Below, in pieces: positions 1 to 11,400 of a stretch of 64,000 nt of DNA. This stretch comes from Myrica gale (Eukaryota > Streptophyta > Magnoliopsida > Fagales > Myricaceae): NCBI GenBank assembly GCA_963930655.1, contig OZ005607.1, positions 9,006,874 through 9,070,873 on the forward strand, read 5' to 3'. Position 1 is the stretch's first letter. Each line of letters starts with the position of its first letter. Both the position numbers and the translations under genes were made by a program. The notes beneath the pieces were generated by a model. The model did no database searches. It saw only the letters and a list, made by a program, of their open reading frames with translations, and was not told the origin of the DNA.

Positions 1-59
1 AAAGGGAAACTGGGGTATCTCACCGGCGAAACGAAACAACGACCCTCGATCCAAACTGC

Positions 60-905
60 TGACCTACTGAAGTGGCGGTAAGAAAACTGGATGGTGATTG
101 CATGGCGGGTGAACTCCATGAAATCCCCCATCGGAAAAACCTACCTAGAGGATGTTCGGTTGGTTAGTATTTTGAGAATTTTTTGTGTTTTGAAAATTTT
201 TAGGTGATGTTAACTTTATTGGTATGCGTGCGGTAGTTATTTTTAGGTGAGGTTAAAAAACCTGTTTGGTTTGTGTATTCTCAGGATTCAAAAAATCCTG
301 AGAATACTAAAATACCGAACAACCCCCTATTCTTACCAACGGCGAAGGACATATGGGAGGTCGTACATGAGACATACTCAGGCGCAGAAGACTCATCTCA
401 GATCTTTGATATTAAGACTCGATTGTGGCAGATGAAGCAGGGGGAGCGAGACGTCACTAAGTTCTTTCTGGAGATGCAAGCCCTCTGGCAGGAGCTCAAC
501 CTGAGCTACGACGAGGAGTGGGCTTGTGCCGGAGACAGCGGCAGGTACCGAAAAAAACTCGAAACAGAACGAGTCTTCAAGTTCCTCGCCGGACTCCATC
601 GCGAGCTTGATGACGTACGAAGTCGCATCCTCGGTCGACGACCTTTGCCCTCCATTCGTGAGGTGTTTGCTGAAATCATACGTGAGGAGCACCGAAGGAA
701 AGTGATGTTGCACAAGTCTCATCCCTCTCACGGGCCTAATACGACAGAAGCTTCAGCTTTAGTTTCTAAAGGTCCACGCTCTGGGTCCGACCCAAAATAG
801 AATCGTAGCAAACTTTGGTGTGACCATTGTCGAAAAAATCGCCACACCAAAGACACCTGCTGGGAAATTAATGGGAAACCTGCCGATTGGAAACCGAGAT
901 AGGCA
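60..905 (+). pseudogene. Copia gag (UBN2-type) remnant with zinc knuckle
   Basis: The segment from 330 encodes a copia gag core: PTAKDIWEVV, then IKTRLWQMKQG, EMQALWQELN and FKFLAGLHRELDDVRSRILG, typical of the plant UBN2/retrotran-gag family. Further downstream, in another register, is CDHCRKNRHTKDTC at about 819-860, a CX2CX4HX4C nucleocapsid knuckle. The N-terminal part (60-147) is separated from the core by the MITE at 148-326, and a stop at about 798-800 precedes the knuckle. Gag would package element RNA; this copy cannot. Confidence 0.85.
148..326. mobile_element. MITE (family A) inserted in copia gag
   Basis: This 179-bp AT-rich element has imperfect terminal inverted repeats: GTTCGGTT near the left end, and a right end whose reverse complement is GTTCGGTA. 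Inner parts match too (TTTTAGTATTCTCAGGATT on the reverse of the right end). It is flanked by CTA at 145-147 and 327-329, a 3-bp target duplication of the PIF/Harbinger type. Taking out the element plus one CTA brings the two gag halves into one frame. A second copy lies at 17654-17842. Confidence 0.75.
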
Positions 906-1119
906 ACCGCACTCAGGGCTATCATACCTCTCTCACGCACCCACCAGCACCATCTCAGGCAACATCTGATGTCTCCATTGGCAGCTTCACCTTTGAACAG
1001 CGGAAAAACTGCAACAATTGTTCTCTAGCTTCCATGCTTCTAGTCAGTCCTCCCAGAATATTGCTTCAGCCTTTTTAGCCCAAAAAGGTATTTTTCCCCG
1101 CACTCTAAGCACATCCAGA

Positions 1120-1345
1120 TCCAAAAATCCTTAGATCATTGACTCAGACACGTCTGATCATATGACAGATTCTTACCACCTTTTTTCTTCTTACTCACCG
1201 TGTGCTGGAAATCTCAAAGTTAAAATTGCAGATGTCACTCTCTCGTCTATGGTAGGCAAAGGGAGTATTCAACTCTCTGCATTCTATAATATTAGACCAT
1301 ATTCTTCATGTTCCCAACCTATCTTGCAATTTGTTGTCCTTTAGC
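1120..1345 (+). pseudogene. Copia aspartic protease remnant
   Basis: The peptide SDHMTDSYHLFSSYSPC followed by KVKIADVTLSSMVGKGSIQLS matches the copia protease segment that normally follows the catalytic D-S/T-G motif. The motif reads D-S-D here, so the active site is lost. The frame closes at about 1344. It sits between the gag knuckle and the pre-integrase segment, as expected for copia. Confidence 0.75.
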
Positions 1346-1419
1346 CAGTTAACAAAAATCTCCAATTGCTCTGCTAAATTTTTTCCCTCTCATTGTGTAT
1401 TTTAAGACCCTATAATCGG

Positions 1420-2160
1420 GAAAGACGATTGACAGTGCTAAGGAGTATGAGGGGCTCTACTACTTTGACGATGCTACTGTTAGTGACCAAGGTCAAACTG
1501 CAATTTGTGATTCTGCCTCTGTCTCTAGGGATAATGAAATTTTGTTATGACATTTTAGAATGGGTCATCCAAATTTCCATTATTTGAGACGGTTGTTTCC
1601 TCCCATTGTGTTGAATAAAAACTCGTTTTATTTTCAGTGTGAAATATGTGAACTTGAGAAACATTAGCGTACCTCGTTCCCAAAAGCACTATATAAACCA
1701 TCTCAACCATTCACCATGATTCACAGCGATCTATGGGGCCCTTCTCGGACTTTTACTCGTACTCACTCAAAATGGTTTGTCACATTTATTGATGATCATA
1801 CTCGGTTATGTTGGGTTTATCTATTAAAAGAAAAAACTGATGTTCGTTCTGTGTTTATTAATTTCCATTCTGTGGTTCAAACTCAATTCCAGACTCCCAT
1901 TAAAATTCTGTGCACTGATAATGGCACAGAAAATTTCAATAATCTCTTGAGAGATTATCTTCTCCGGCATGGAATCATTCATCAGAGTTCTTGTGTCGAC
2001 ACCCCCAACAAAATGGAGTTGCCGAACGAAAAAATAGACATCTCTTTAAAGTTGCACATGCCTTGTTATTTACTATGAATATGCTCACCATGTTCTAGGG
2101 CGATATTTTAACCTCTACCTATCTCATCAATAGAATGACTAGTCGTGTTCTCTCTTTTGC
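1420..2160 (+). pseudogene. Copia GAG-pre-integrase and integrase core remnant
   Basis: About 1420-1660 carries pre-integrase traces (DDATVSDQGQTAICDSASVS, FRMGHPNFHYLRRLFPP). The core starts at 1716: IHSDLWGPS supplies the first catalytic Asp and CTDNGTENFN the second. The expected third acidic residue lies in a region scrambled by a frameshift near 2010-2030. Later traces (SRVLSFATPLQKF-like) occur in other frames. Integrase would insert the cDNA copy; this one is dead. Confidence 0.85.
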
Positions 2161-2829
2161 TACACCTCTCCAAAAATTTCAGGAACATTTCCCTACCTCT
2201 TGGAGTATTCGGCTGTACTGCCTTTGTCCATGTTCATTCTCATACTCGTAGCAAATTAGATCCTCGAGCTATCAAGTGTGTTTTCATAGGATACGCTCCT
2301 ACTCAAAAAGAGTCTTTCTCAGTCTTGACATTACATTCTTTGAAAACACCTCCTACTTCCAAAAGCCTTCTCTTCAGGGGGAGCCAGTGAGTGACGAAGC
2401 TCGATTTTTGGACTTTGATCTCTCTCCTCCTAAGCTTGTTCCCACCACTGATTCTGTCATAAACACCGAATCTATCACCACATCTCATTTTAATATCATT
2501 TCCAGATGGACACTTGAACTCAGGGGGAGAGGCAGTAAAACAAAATGACCAAAATATATTGGTTTATTCACGAAAGCCAGAATCAAAGGAAATAGAGAAA
2601 CTCATACATGAAGCACCAACAGAGTTAGAACCGGTAATAGTTCCAAGTGAGTCTCCATCTACATCTGGTAAGCATGCGTCCTTTGATATTGACTTACTCA
2701 TTGCTCTTCGAAAGCAACCTTGGTCATGCACTCTCCACCCTCTCTCAAAATTTTTGTCTTATAATGCCTATCTACAGTGTTTCGTGCTTTTACTTCTAAC
2801 CTTAACAGTGCCGAAATTCCACAAGACAT

Positions 2830-3530
2830 TCAGGAGGCCCTGAAAAATACCCCAATGGAGAGATGCAGTAATGGAAGAAATGAGACTCTTGGAAAAAATG
2901 AAACTTGGGAAGTAACGGACTTGCCAAGAGGAAAGAAACCCGTTGGTTGCAAATGTGTGTTCACTTTAAAGTATAAAGTAGATGAAACTATAGAAAGGTA
3001 CAAAGTTCGCCTTGTTGCCAAATGATATACACAAACCCAGGGAATTGACTACACAGAGATGTTTGCACCAGTGGCAAAGTTAAATACAATTCGGGTTCTC
3101 TTGTCAGTTGTCGTCAACTCAGATTGGCCTCTCCAACAACTTGATATTAAAAATGCATTCCTAAATGGCGAATTAGAAGAAGAAGTCTTCATGACAATGC
3201 CACTAGGTTTTTTAGAACTGGAGAAGAAGATAACTCAAGAAGTCAAAGATATCAGCAAGGACAGTCAGATCACACTATGTTCTTCCAGCAATTTGAAGAT
3301 GGGAGGAAAACAATTTTGATTGTGTATGTTGATGACATAATCCTAACTGGAGATAATAGAGGAAATGGAGAGACTGAAGAAAATGCTAGCCATTGAATTT
3401 GAGGTAAAAGACCTAGGACAAATGCGACTTCTTGGAGATGGAAGTTGCTCGATCAAAAAGGGGCCTTAGTGTATCTCAACGGATGTACATTCTTGATCTC
3501 CTAACCGAGACTGGTATGCTTGGATGTAAA
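2830..3530 (+). pseudogene. Copia reverse transcriptase remnant (internal deletion)
   Basis: Segments in several frames match the copia RT family (RVT_2): [56 protein letters not shown]. After about 3225 the usual block between the PPGF and YVDD motifs is missing, and YVDDIILTGDN reappears near 3325-3360 in another frame. A stop at about 3023 interrupts LVAK. The catalytic YVDD residues survive but the polypeptide is not contiguous. Confidence 0.88.
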
Positions 3531-3571
3531 CCAAGTGACACTCATAGAAGCAGGAAAAAGAACAGAGAACG

Positions 3572-4210
3572 TTGGAAGACCAGTTGAGAAAGACATACCA
3601 AAGATTGGTTGACAAGCTAATTTACTTGTCATATACTAGACCTGACATTGCATTTCTTATTAGTGTGACAAGCCAACACATGCATTCACCAACCGAAACT
3701 CATCTAGAAGCGATGTACAAGATTCTCAGATACCTCAAGGGGTCCCTAGGTAGAAGGCTATTCTTCAAGAAAAGTGAAAGCAAAGGAGTGGAGATCTTCA
3801 CAGATGCTGATTGGGCAGGCTCAGCAGAAGATAGACGATCTACCACCGGATATTGCACCTTTGTATGGAGTAACTTGGAGAAGCAAGAAACAAAATGTAG
3901 TGGCTAGAAGTAGTGTCGAAGCTGTGTTCAGAGTAGTTGCACAGGGAATGTGTGAAGGGCTATGGCTAAAGAAACTAAAAAAAACTACATGTTGGAGTAA
4001 AATTACAGATTAAACTCTATTGTGATAGCAATGCAGCCATCAACATTTCTCTCAACCCAGTTCAGCATGACCGAACCAAACGTATAGAAATTGACAGACA
4101 TTTCATCAAGGAAAAGGTTGAAGGTGGGATCATTTGTATGACCTATGTCCCTACAAAAGAACAAACAGCGGACGTCTTCACAAAAGGATTGTCTCAGGCA
4201 AAACTTTGAT
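3572..4210 (+). pseudogene. Copia RNase H remnant
   Basis: The reading frame 3572-3907 gives the linker YQRLVDKLIYLSYTRPDIAF and the RNase H start EIFTDADWAGS followed by RRSTTGYCTFV. The remainder (AARSSVEAVFRVVAQGMCE-like, then CDSNAAINIS-like at 4020-4060) continues after a frameshift at about 3885-3900. Copia RNase H removes RNA from the RNA-DNA hybrid. Its position directly before the polypurine tract is normal. Confidence 0.88.
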
Positions 4211-4253
4211 GACTTTATCAGCAAGTTGGAAATGATCAATATTTACGATCCAA

Positions 4254-4265
4254 CTTGAGGGGGAG
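4254..4265 (+). other. Polypurine tract of the copia element
   Basis: CTTGAGGGGGAG lies immediately upstream of TGTAG. This is the classic plus-strand priming site and LTR start of plant copia elements, and it fixes the 3' LTR start at about 4266. Confidence 0.8.
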
Positions 4266-4510
4266 TGTAGAAATCCCGAGTATCATGAAGAGTATCCAAG
4301 AATCATGGAGTGTGTATAATATCCCGAATGTTATGAGTTAATTAGGAATAACAAGATGCGGAGATATTCGGTATACTTGATTTAGGCAGATTTCGGGGAT
4401 TGATTCCTTGTATATATACCTCTCTATGGTGTTATAAATAGAGAGGATACTTGTACGATTGAATGTATTCAAGGAATATACAGAAAGTTTCATTCTTTCT
4501 TCAGCAGGTA
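4266..4510 (+). repeat. Copia 3' LTR (approximate end)
   Basis: The LTR starts TGTAGAAATCCC after the polypurine tract and carries a TATA box (TTATAAATA, 4432-4440) at a reasonable place for the U3/R boundary. The 3' end is estimated because no second LTR is present for alignment. Confidence 0.6.
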
Positions 4511-5188
4511 TGCATCATATAAAGTTCTGATACCTAATTCAGACTTATGAAGACAAACATCATCTCATCTACTCCATCCATCCTAACTTTTCCACAAACA
4601 AAAGACAGTAGTCAGCAAAAGAAAAAATCAGAAGTTTCCTTATAGCCGCGTATGTGCACCAGATAAAAGAGGGTGATAGACTCCTCCCCGCCAGTGACCC
4701 AGGCATAGGAAACACTCAAACTTTTGAAGCACCACATATCCACAATTCCTCAATAAAAGGGGATGCTCCTGCCACAATCCTGAAAAAAAACACACATCAG
4801 AGTAGAAATTAAACAAGACAGGCATTATGCCTGTGCCTAGTCTATACGGTAAGACAGAGGAGACAAAAATAAGATGCTGTTCAAACAAACAATATTCTAA
4901 AGTCTCACGTTAAGACACCTGCTTAACGTTGGAAACTTCAAAATTGCGGTCTGCATATATTCAGAATATGCTAAGTGCCAAATCCGTCTAATGCCAACTA
5001 GATGTCAACATTCTGGCATGGATGACTTGCATAAGAAGAGAGTCAAAACAAGTTGTTACGGACATCATGGAAGGTACCATTAAGACAATCACTGATCTAA
5101 GGCAACCAAAAAAATTCCAACTCTTCCACCATCACTATCTTACGCCAATTTTAAACTGCTACTAGCTTAACAATTGACATACATACCT
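4511..5188. other. Spacer between copia LTR and FDM stop; FDM 3' UTR
   Basis: No coding potential is seen on either strand. The part next to 5188 is presumably the 3' UTR of the minus-strand FDM gene. No clear transposon ends are visible. Confidence 0.5.
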
Positions 5189-8100
5189 CTAGCGAATCCG
5201 ACTGCTTTTCCACTTATGTAGTAGGCGGACCACTCCTTCCTTTAATGTTGCCTTCCTTCCTACTTTAAAATTCCATAGCTCCGGCACAAGGTACCTACCA
5301 CTTGGATTATATTCATTCATCTCCTTCAACGCTCTTGTCACTGCCTCGTAAATTTCACCATCAAACTCATTCTTCAAATTCTTCAGTTTCTCATCTTCTT
5401 CATCAACTACTTCCTGTACAACCAATTCAAAACCTTCACTAACTTCGATAGGAAAATATTAGAATGGATTAGCCTAACCAAAACTACATGAGAAACACTG
5501 ACAGAAACCAAATTAAGAGAAAACAATGGCAGGAGGTTTGTAGGCCAGGGAGCCTGATACAATCTATAATAATAACAGCCATGGGGAAAGTGTATCACCA
5601 ACAACACTAAATAGATGTACATTCAACTCAACATCTCCCGAACATTAAAATAAAAAATAAAAAAGAGATAGCAGCAGGTTAACCTGCCGGCAGTCTACTA
5701 CAGTACCTACAACAACTGTTAAAACACAATCATGGTCAACAGTTACCGCAGCACCATGCTAAAGAAGAGGAAACCTTGAAAGAAAAGTTCACAACAGGAT
5801 GAGTAGAAATTAAGGTGGGCAGGTTGCATGTACAAAACTGTTCATATGTATCGTCCTTATCACTCACAGGTAGGCATACCTTGGCATTCCCTGCTTTATC
5901 CACGATAATCTTGAAGGGATGCCAGCTTGGGTCTCGAAGATAGTCCTCCCATTGCGAACACTGTTCCAGTGCTTTCTCTTCGGCTTCTTCCTTGAGAAAT
6001 TTTCTCTTGGTTGCAGCCAAAAAAGGCTTGGTGTCCAGCTCCCACATTTTCTTGATACCAATATTAGCTCGGGCTGTCACTACTCTTAATCCCTGTCAAG
6101 CAAGGAATTCAAAATACCACGAAAGCCAAAAGATCTCCATAGCAAGAAAATAAATAAATAAATGAGGAAAAAATAGATAACCATAGAAAACTGATACATT
6201 GACCCTATAGTTATGTACATATATGGAATAAAACTAGAGTTGAACACAGGTAAAACCAATATTTACAAATATTGGGTTGTCACTTCTTTTAATCCCTGTG
6301 AAGCAAGGAATTCAAATACCACGAAAGCATATAAGCATTTCCATATCAATGAAAGAAAAAAATACATAAGACAAAAAAATACATAAACAAAGAAACTGAT
6401 ACATTGACCCTGTATAGGTATGTACATATATGGAATAAAACTAGAGTCGAAAGACAAGTAAAACCACTAGCAGTAGTTGATGGCTGATGGAACACTACCC
6501 CTAAAATCAAACACAACCACATATTGGTCCAGAGAACTATTCGAGACATTTATCACAGCCACCTCCACAGTTTCAGTACCTGTGACATAGCTAATATTGA
6601 GGGATGGACAAGCGGACCAATTATTCCAGTTGCACGATCCAACTAAGCAAGTGACCAACGTGTGACTATTCCAAGAAAACAAAGAAAGAAACTCTGACAA
6701 AAAATCTTTGATGCATCAACTGAAGGTCCGAAAAACCTCAAAAGAAAAAAACCATGTGAGGAAAAATCTAAACAGAGGACCGAGTATTGATGGTCCAGTC
6801 GCTAATTGGCTTCCGAATCAGGTAAACGTTTACAAGTTGAGTGACTAACAGTGCAAACTGTAATGAATTACGTTTAGAGGTAGATTACTTGTTCATCATT
6901 TAAAGTTAAAACCTTAACATGGCTCATCTACTGAAGTTCTTACAAAGAAAAGCTCAATGCATGCCAGCATATTGGAATTTGCAGCGACGGCTGAGCACAT
7001 GCGCATCTAGTACAATTGCTCAACTGCTAAGAAACTTAATAGAGCAAAATAAAGTTGTTTTTTATATACTCAAGTACCCCTAGCTGCCCATATTCACCGG
7101 GTAACTGATCACTTTATGTTGGCAACACAAAGAATATACTAAACTGGAAGCTCAGAGTAGGAATGCCCTCTAGAAATGAAATTGATGTGCTTCAGCATTC
7201 CACTAAACACCTTTCGTTTCTTCTCATTTTCTGGTTCTGGTAAATTTTCTACAGCTGGGACACTTTCACTGCACAAGGTACAGCATACAAGAACGTCCCT
7301 GTCAAAACTTTACATGTGATGACTTGTTACTTAAAATATTATTTCTCTCTAAAAGTTCAGCCATGGATATCAGTTAGCCATCACCTTAGTCTACTCCTTC
7401 CCAGCACTGCAAACAATGTTTAAATTTTAAACAAATAAAGGGATACATACATTGATTAACTCTTTACGAGCCTCCTGCAGTTCATCATTAGTTTTGCGCT
7501 CCTTGACAATAAGACTTTGGTTCAGTTCTTCCAAGTGAGCTAATTCTTCTTCCTTCTCATTTAAACCTTTTCCAATTTCATCCATCTTTGTTTTCACTTC
7601 CATGTCCCCATCGTCACACGTGTTTCATTACTTGGAGAGCTCCTCTCATGCCCTCTACTTCTAACTCCAGTGCTTGTTTAGCATCAAGTTTCTTCTCCAG
7701 TTCGATGATTTTTCTGTGAAGATTCTCCTTTTCTCTCTGCCATTGCCAATAAAACAGAAAGGAAATCAGCAAACCTCTACGGTTGATAATATCTAAGAAT
7801 TTTTTTCTGGCTCAACTGAGAGTATGCAAATCATACCTTTTGTTCTGCTGCCAAGGTCAAGACTTTTTCATCAGCCCTTTTTTGCTCCAAGGTAGTCATT
7901 GCATTCTGGAAAATGAAATATGACAATTTTCACTTGACTTACAAACTAGCCGCATCTCCAGTCACAACCAGCCAATGTAAAATGTAGAGTGAAGCCAAAT
8001 ATACATACCATGTTTTTCTCATCAAGAAGCTTCCTCCTCTCAGTTTCATTCTGAGCCTCACGTTGCCGCAATTGCTCCTCAACCTGCTCAAGCCTTTTCT

Positions 8101-9186
8101 TCTCAGCTTCCAAATGCATCGAAACCTTCTCATGCTCTATGAGGATATTCTCAAGATGATCGCGAGTATCCTGCTGCATCTTTCTTGTTTCTTATAACAA
8201 GAGTGGAAACAGAAAGTAAGCCATTGCAAAGCATGGAAGGAAAAAACACACAAATCACAAGTAGAATCATTTCATTGTTGAGAAAATCTGTACAAACCTT
8301 CATTATAAGCCTTAAGCATCTCCTCCTTTTGCCCCATAAACTTGCTTAGAGATGTACTGGTCTCCTGATATTTGTTCCACATTTCTTCAAGGTGCGAAGT
8401 CTTCATCTCCAGGTTATTGGTTAAATTTGAGACAAGGGTTAAAGCCTTCCGTTGATCTTCTGCTTCTATAGCAGAAAGGGTTTTCACATCTGTTTTCTTT
8501 CTGAGATACACACCGATGGAACATCTAGAGTCATAGTCATCCTTGCGAGCCATCCATCCAAACAACTTGTCTCCTCGGTTTTTGGCTGCGTAGAAGTCCC
8601 TCTTCCCAAAATGATCAACTTCAAAACTCTTTGCACAGGACATTGCATTTTCAAAACCAGCCCAATCATTTTTAAACTCTACAATAGCAAAACCTGAATG
8701 ACCCCCATGATTCCATAGGGGATGAACTTTCACAGGATTAAACCCCTTCCTCGACAAGTCTTCCTTGAGTCTTGAACCACTTTCAGCGACATGTTTCCCA
8801 TCCTTGCATTTGGTTTTAATATTTGCGATGATGCACTTCCAAGGATACACAAACTCCTCGTCACCATCAGGCATAGGATATTTAGTTTTGGTGGCAGATT
8901 CAGGATGAACGTGCCTATCAAGATACCTCCTCAGATACCTCCCCAGAGCTATGTGCTTTGCTCTCTCTTTTATGCCTCTACTTTTTGAGTCCCCAACACC
9001 AGAAGCATGTTGAATAAGTTCCTTAAAGAAGTAATCTTTATTCTTTTGCCCCCAGCAATACGGGCATCTATATACTGAATCAGAGAATTTCACCTTAGGG
9101 CAGCTTTTCTTCAAGTCATTATAGTACTTGTACTCATAGTCCTCTAACTCAGTCTCACTAATATCTTTTCCTGAACGGTAAGACAT
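5189..9186 (-). CDS. FDM/IDN2-like XS-XH domain protein (six coding exons, one 2-nt frameshift)
   Basis: Coding exons on the minus strand: 9186-8298, 8190-8009, 7905-7837, 7736-7451, 6092-5880, 5413-5189, all with GT-AG introns. The product would be about 621 aa. It has a zf-XS finger (C41, C44, H60, H78), an XS domain (about 115-225, with VYPWKCIIANIK), a long coiled coil (about 240-480) and a C-terminal XH domain ending in MNEYNPSGRYLVPELWNFK. Proteins of this family (FDM1-5, IDN2/RDM12) bind dsRNA with 5' overhangs and support RNA-directed DNA methylation in the nucleus. The start at 9186 was chosen because MSYRSGKDISETE aligns with family N-termini; the upstream Met codons lie in a non-conserved stretch. 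Exon 4 has a frameshift giving TGA at 7616-7614. Summed exon length is 1864 nt, 2 nt short of a multiple of three. This is either a pseudogenising lesion or a consensus error. Confidence 0.9.
6071..6475. repeat. 203-bp tandem duplication including an FDM splice acceptor
   Basis: The segment from 6071 recurs at 6274 with period 203 bp (shared blocks such as TTAATCCCTGT, AAGCAAGGAATTCAAA and GATACATTGACCCT). The repeat carries the 3' splice site and first nucleotides of the first XH exon, so a decoy acceptor lies at 6297-6296. Reading from the decoy (6295) hits a stop after about ten codons. Confidence 0.85.
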
Positions 9187-11131
9187 GTCACACCTGGAAG
9201 ACCACAAAAATGGACGATTAAATTCAAACTCTAGTTTCTTATATTTTCTTTCTTTGTTGAGGGGTCTGCACATAAAAAATTTCCTTGAATTTAAGCAGTA
9301 CAATCAACAAAACGCTAAAATTTGGAGAGTATCATGAAGAAAGACCAATTTTCCTACTTCAATTCTCTGTTTCTACAAGTGATGATTCTTCACCGGGCTA
9401 CCCAAGACGGGGGGGGGGGGGAAGCAATAAAATCGATACTACCATGTTTCACACTGTCTTGCTTTGCATCTTCTTCATAGATCCATTTCTAAAAATCCCA
9501 ACATAAAAAGAACTATGATAATCTGAGTTCCTCACAAACCTGAGTATTCCATTTTCATCGGGACATGCATAAACTTCATTTATCTCAAGAAAATCAGAGC
9601 CACAAGAGAACGTTCCAAGCAACAATCAATGGTTCCATCGTAAGAAGTAGTATCTTAAATATTATGCAACACATCTTCTTCTGATTTCAAGGTGAAGAAA
9701 ACTCAACTGTCAAAACCTTCTAAACTGTAATTGGTTCAAGCAGAGCGAAGCTCATTGTTTCTACCACTCACATTCATTGGCATAACAAATAGTTAACCCC
9801 AAAAGACTTCAAAGAAAGTTTCAGAGGCAACTCTTTGGTACGAGAAATCATTTATGTCACCAGCAGGTCACAAACTGTGTACGCAGGCTCAGTCACATTC
9901 TCAATTTATATTATATATTTTTTAATAAGTCTCAATTTATATTATATAAAAAGCTGAATAATACATGACAATTGTTCATCGTCCTTAGGCACTTTATTAT
10001 ATGGATGACAGCTTACGAAAGCAAACTTGATCTAATACCCCAAAACCAATGAATACCAACTTCCTAGACTTTTACAAAGATTAATCAATTTCTGTACTTT
10101 CCAGCATGCGCAAAAATTGGATGTGTTCTTATGTGGTTTTCAAGCAAGCATTGTTAAAAGAAAGCTTTGTAATTGAATGGAGGACACCTTTCAGGTGGAT
10201 AAATTGGTAGTGCACATTGTTAAAAGAAATTGACAAGATTTTACCACACAGATATTGGATGAGTGAATTTTATTCTCCGAGAGATTGTCATCAAGCATAT
10301 TTTCGAAAGAAGATGCCAAAATCTTTTTTTTAGACTATCATCTGATACATCTATACAGAAAGTAAACAACAGTTGTATGCAACAGAGTTTAGAAAGATGT
10401 TAACTTGTGGCTAGATTAACTTGCAGACACTTCAGTCAAACTTGACATTTTTCTTGAGATATATACTTCCGATTTATGACCTACTTCGGCATTTGATAAT
10501 TAAGACGTCGTTTTGTATATAATTGGGGAAGGCACAGACTATAACTGCAGCTAATGCTAGCCGAACAGTGAACTACCCGCTTGTAGCTGTAGTTTGAAGA
10601 CAAGTAAGACTTATCCTTCTTTTCTCTTTCAAATTCCACACGCACGCAAACACAAGTATACGCACTTGGTTTGTTATTTCAGTATCATAGTTACCCGGCT
10701 GTAAAATTTCCAGGTACCGCTATTTAACATACAACAAAAGGTATGGTATTCCGAACATTTTCGTTTCTCTTCTTACTACCCTACATTTTCCGAACAACCA
10801 AACAAAACGTCAACAGTGAAAACCATGAGTTGTCGCAAAGGAAAAAACAAAACGAAACTCACACTAAACTCATTTCAGCAGTCATGCACAACTTTTTTGT
10901 TAAAAAATGATCTAGTCATTCACGATGCAGAGCGTTTAATTTTCTTCACTCTTCTCCTACAGTAATCTAAGCAACCAAACAGACCGCCGATATTAAAGAA
11001 GAACCCGCACGCCTACAGAACCAGCCACTTGCATGAGGGACAGTTTCTTCTCTGTTTTACTACACTTTCTCAACAACCAAACAGAGCACAAGTACACAAA
11101 TACACCACGGCGGACAGTTAACCGGGCGTAC
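9187..11131. other. Presumed FDM 5' UTR intron and upstream sequence
   Basis: No conserved coding sequence is seen. A run of 13 G lies at 9409-9421. If the exon at 11132-11400 is correct, this stretch is a long intron within the 5' UTR, common in this gene family. AT-rich patches near 9900-9960 show no definite element ends. Confidence 0.4.
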
Positions 11132-11400
11132 CTTATTTTATTATCTTGACCACCAGTTGGAGAAAAAGACTTCCAATGCTTTTGCAGCAAACCTCTCCGA
11201 AATCGACGAAACACCGACAGACCAGCAGAGAAAGGCGAAACGAAGCCGCGGAAACGGAATCGCTCGTCGGCCAACGGCGATGAATGCAGTATAAAGAGAG
11301 AGCGAAGGAGAGTAAACCTAGAGGTTCTAGAGAGGGTTTACTTCTACGTATCAGAGAGGAAGAGATTCTCTCCGCTACGTTGGGCGAAAACGGGGGAGAG
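11132..11400 (-). other. Putative non-coding 5' UTR exon of the FDM gene
   Basis: Read on the minus strand this stretch is pyrimidine-rich and unlike its AT-rich surroundings, as plant 5' UTRs often are. It ends at a good donor (AAG then GTACGC, donor at 11131-11130). No long frame with family similarity is present. Its position upstream of the FDM start on the same strand suggests a leader exon, but this is inference only. Confidence 0.4.

Larger units (their letters stand above)
1..4510 (+). mobile_element. Decayed Ty1/copia LTR retrotransposon (5' LTR outside the window)
   Basis: Remnants of copia proteins appear in the copia order: gag with a CCHC knuckle, protease, GAG-pre-integrase, integrase, reverse transcriptase, RNase H. 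They are followed by a polypurine tract and a 3' LTR starting TGTAG. Putting integrase before reverse transcriptase is what separates Ty1/copia from Ty3/gypsy. Every domain is broken by stops or frameshifts, and part of the reverse transcriptase is missing near 3225-3300. The element is non-functional. The exact 3' end is not fixed because the 5' LTR is not available for comparison. Confidence 0.9.

Noticed and set aside
6467..6700. 77-codon minus-strand frame in the long FDM intron (TGTETVEVAVINVSNSSLDQYV)
   Set aside because: It looks slightly protein-like but lies between FDM exons, has no splice partners and matches no family I can name. No function is claimed.
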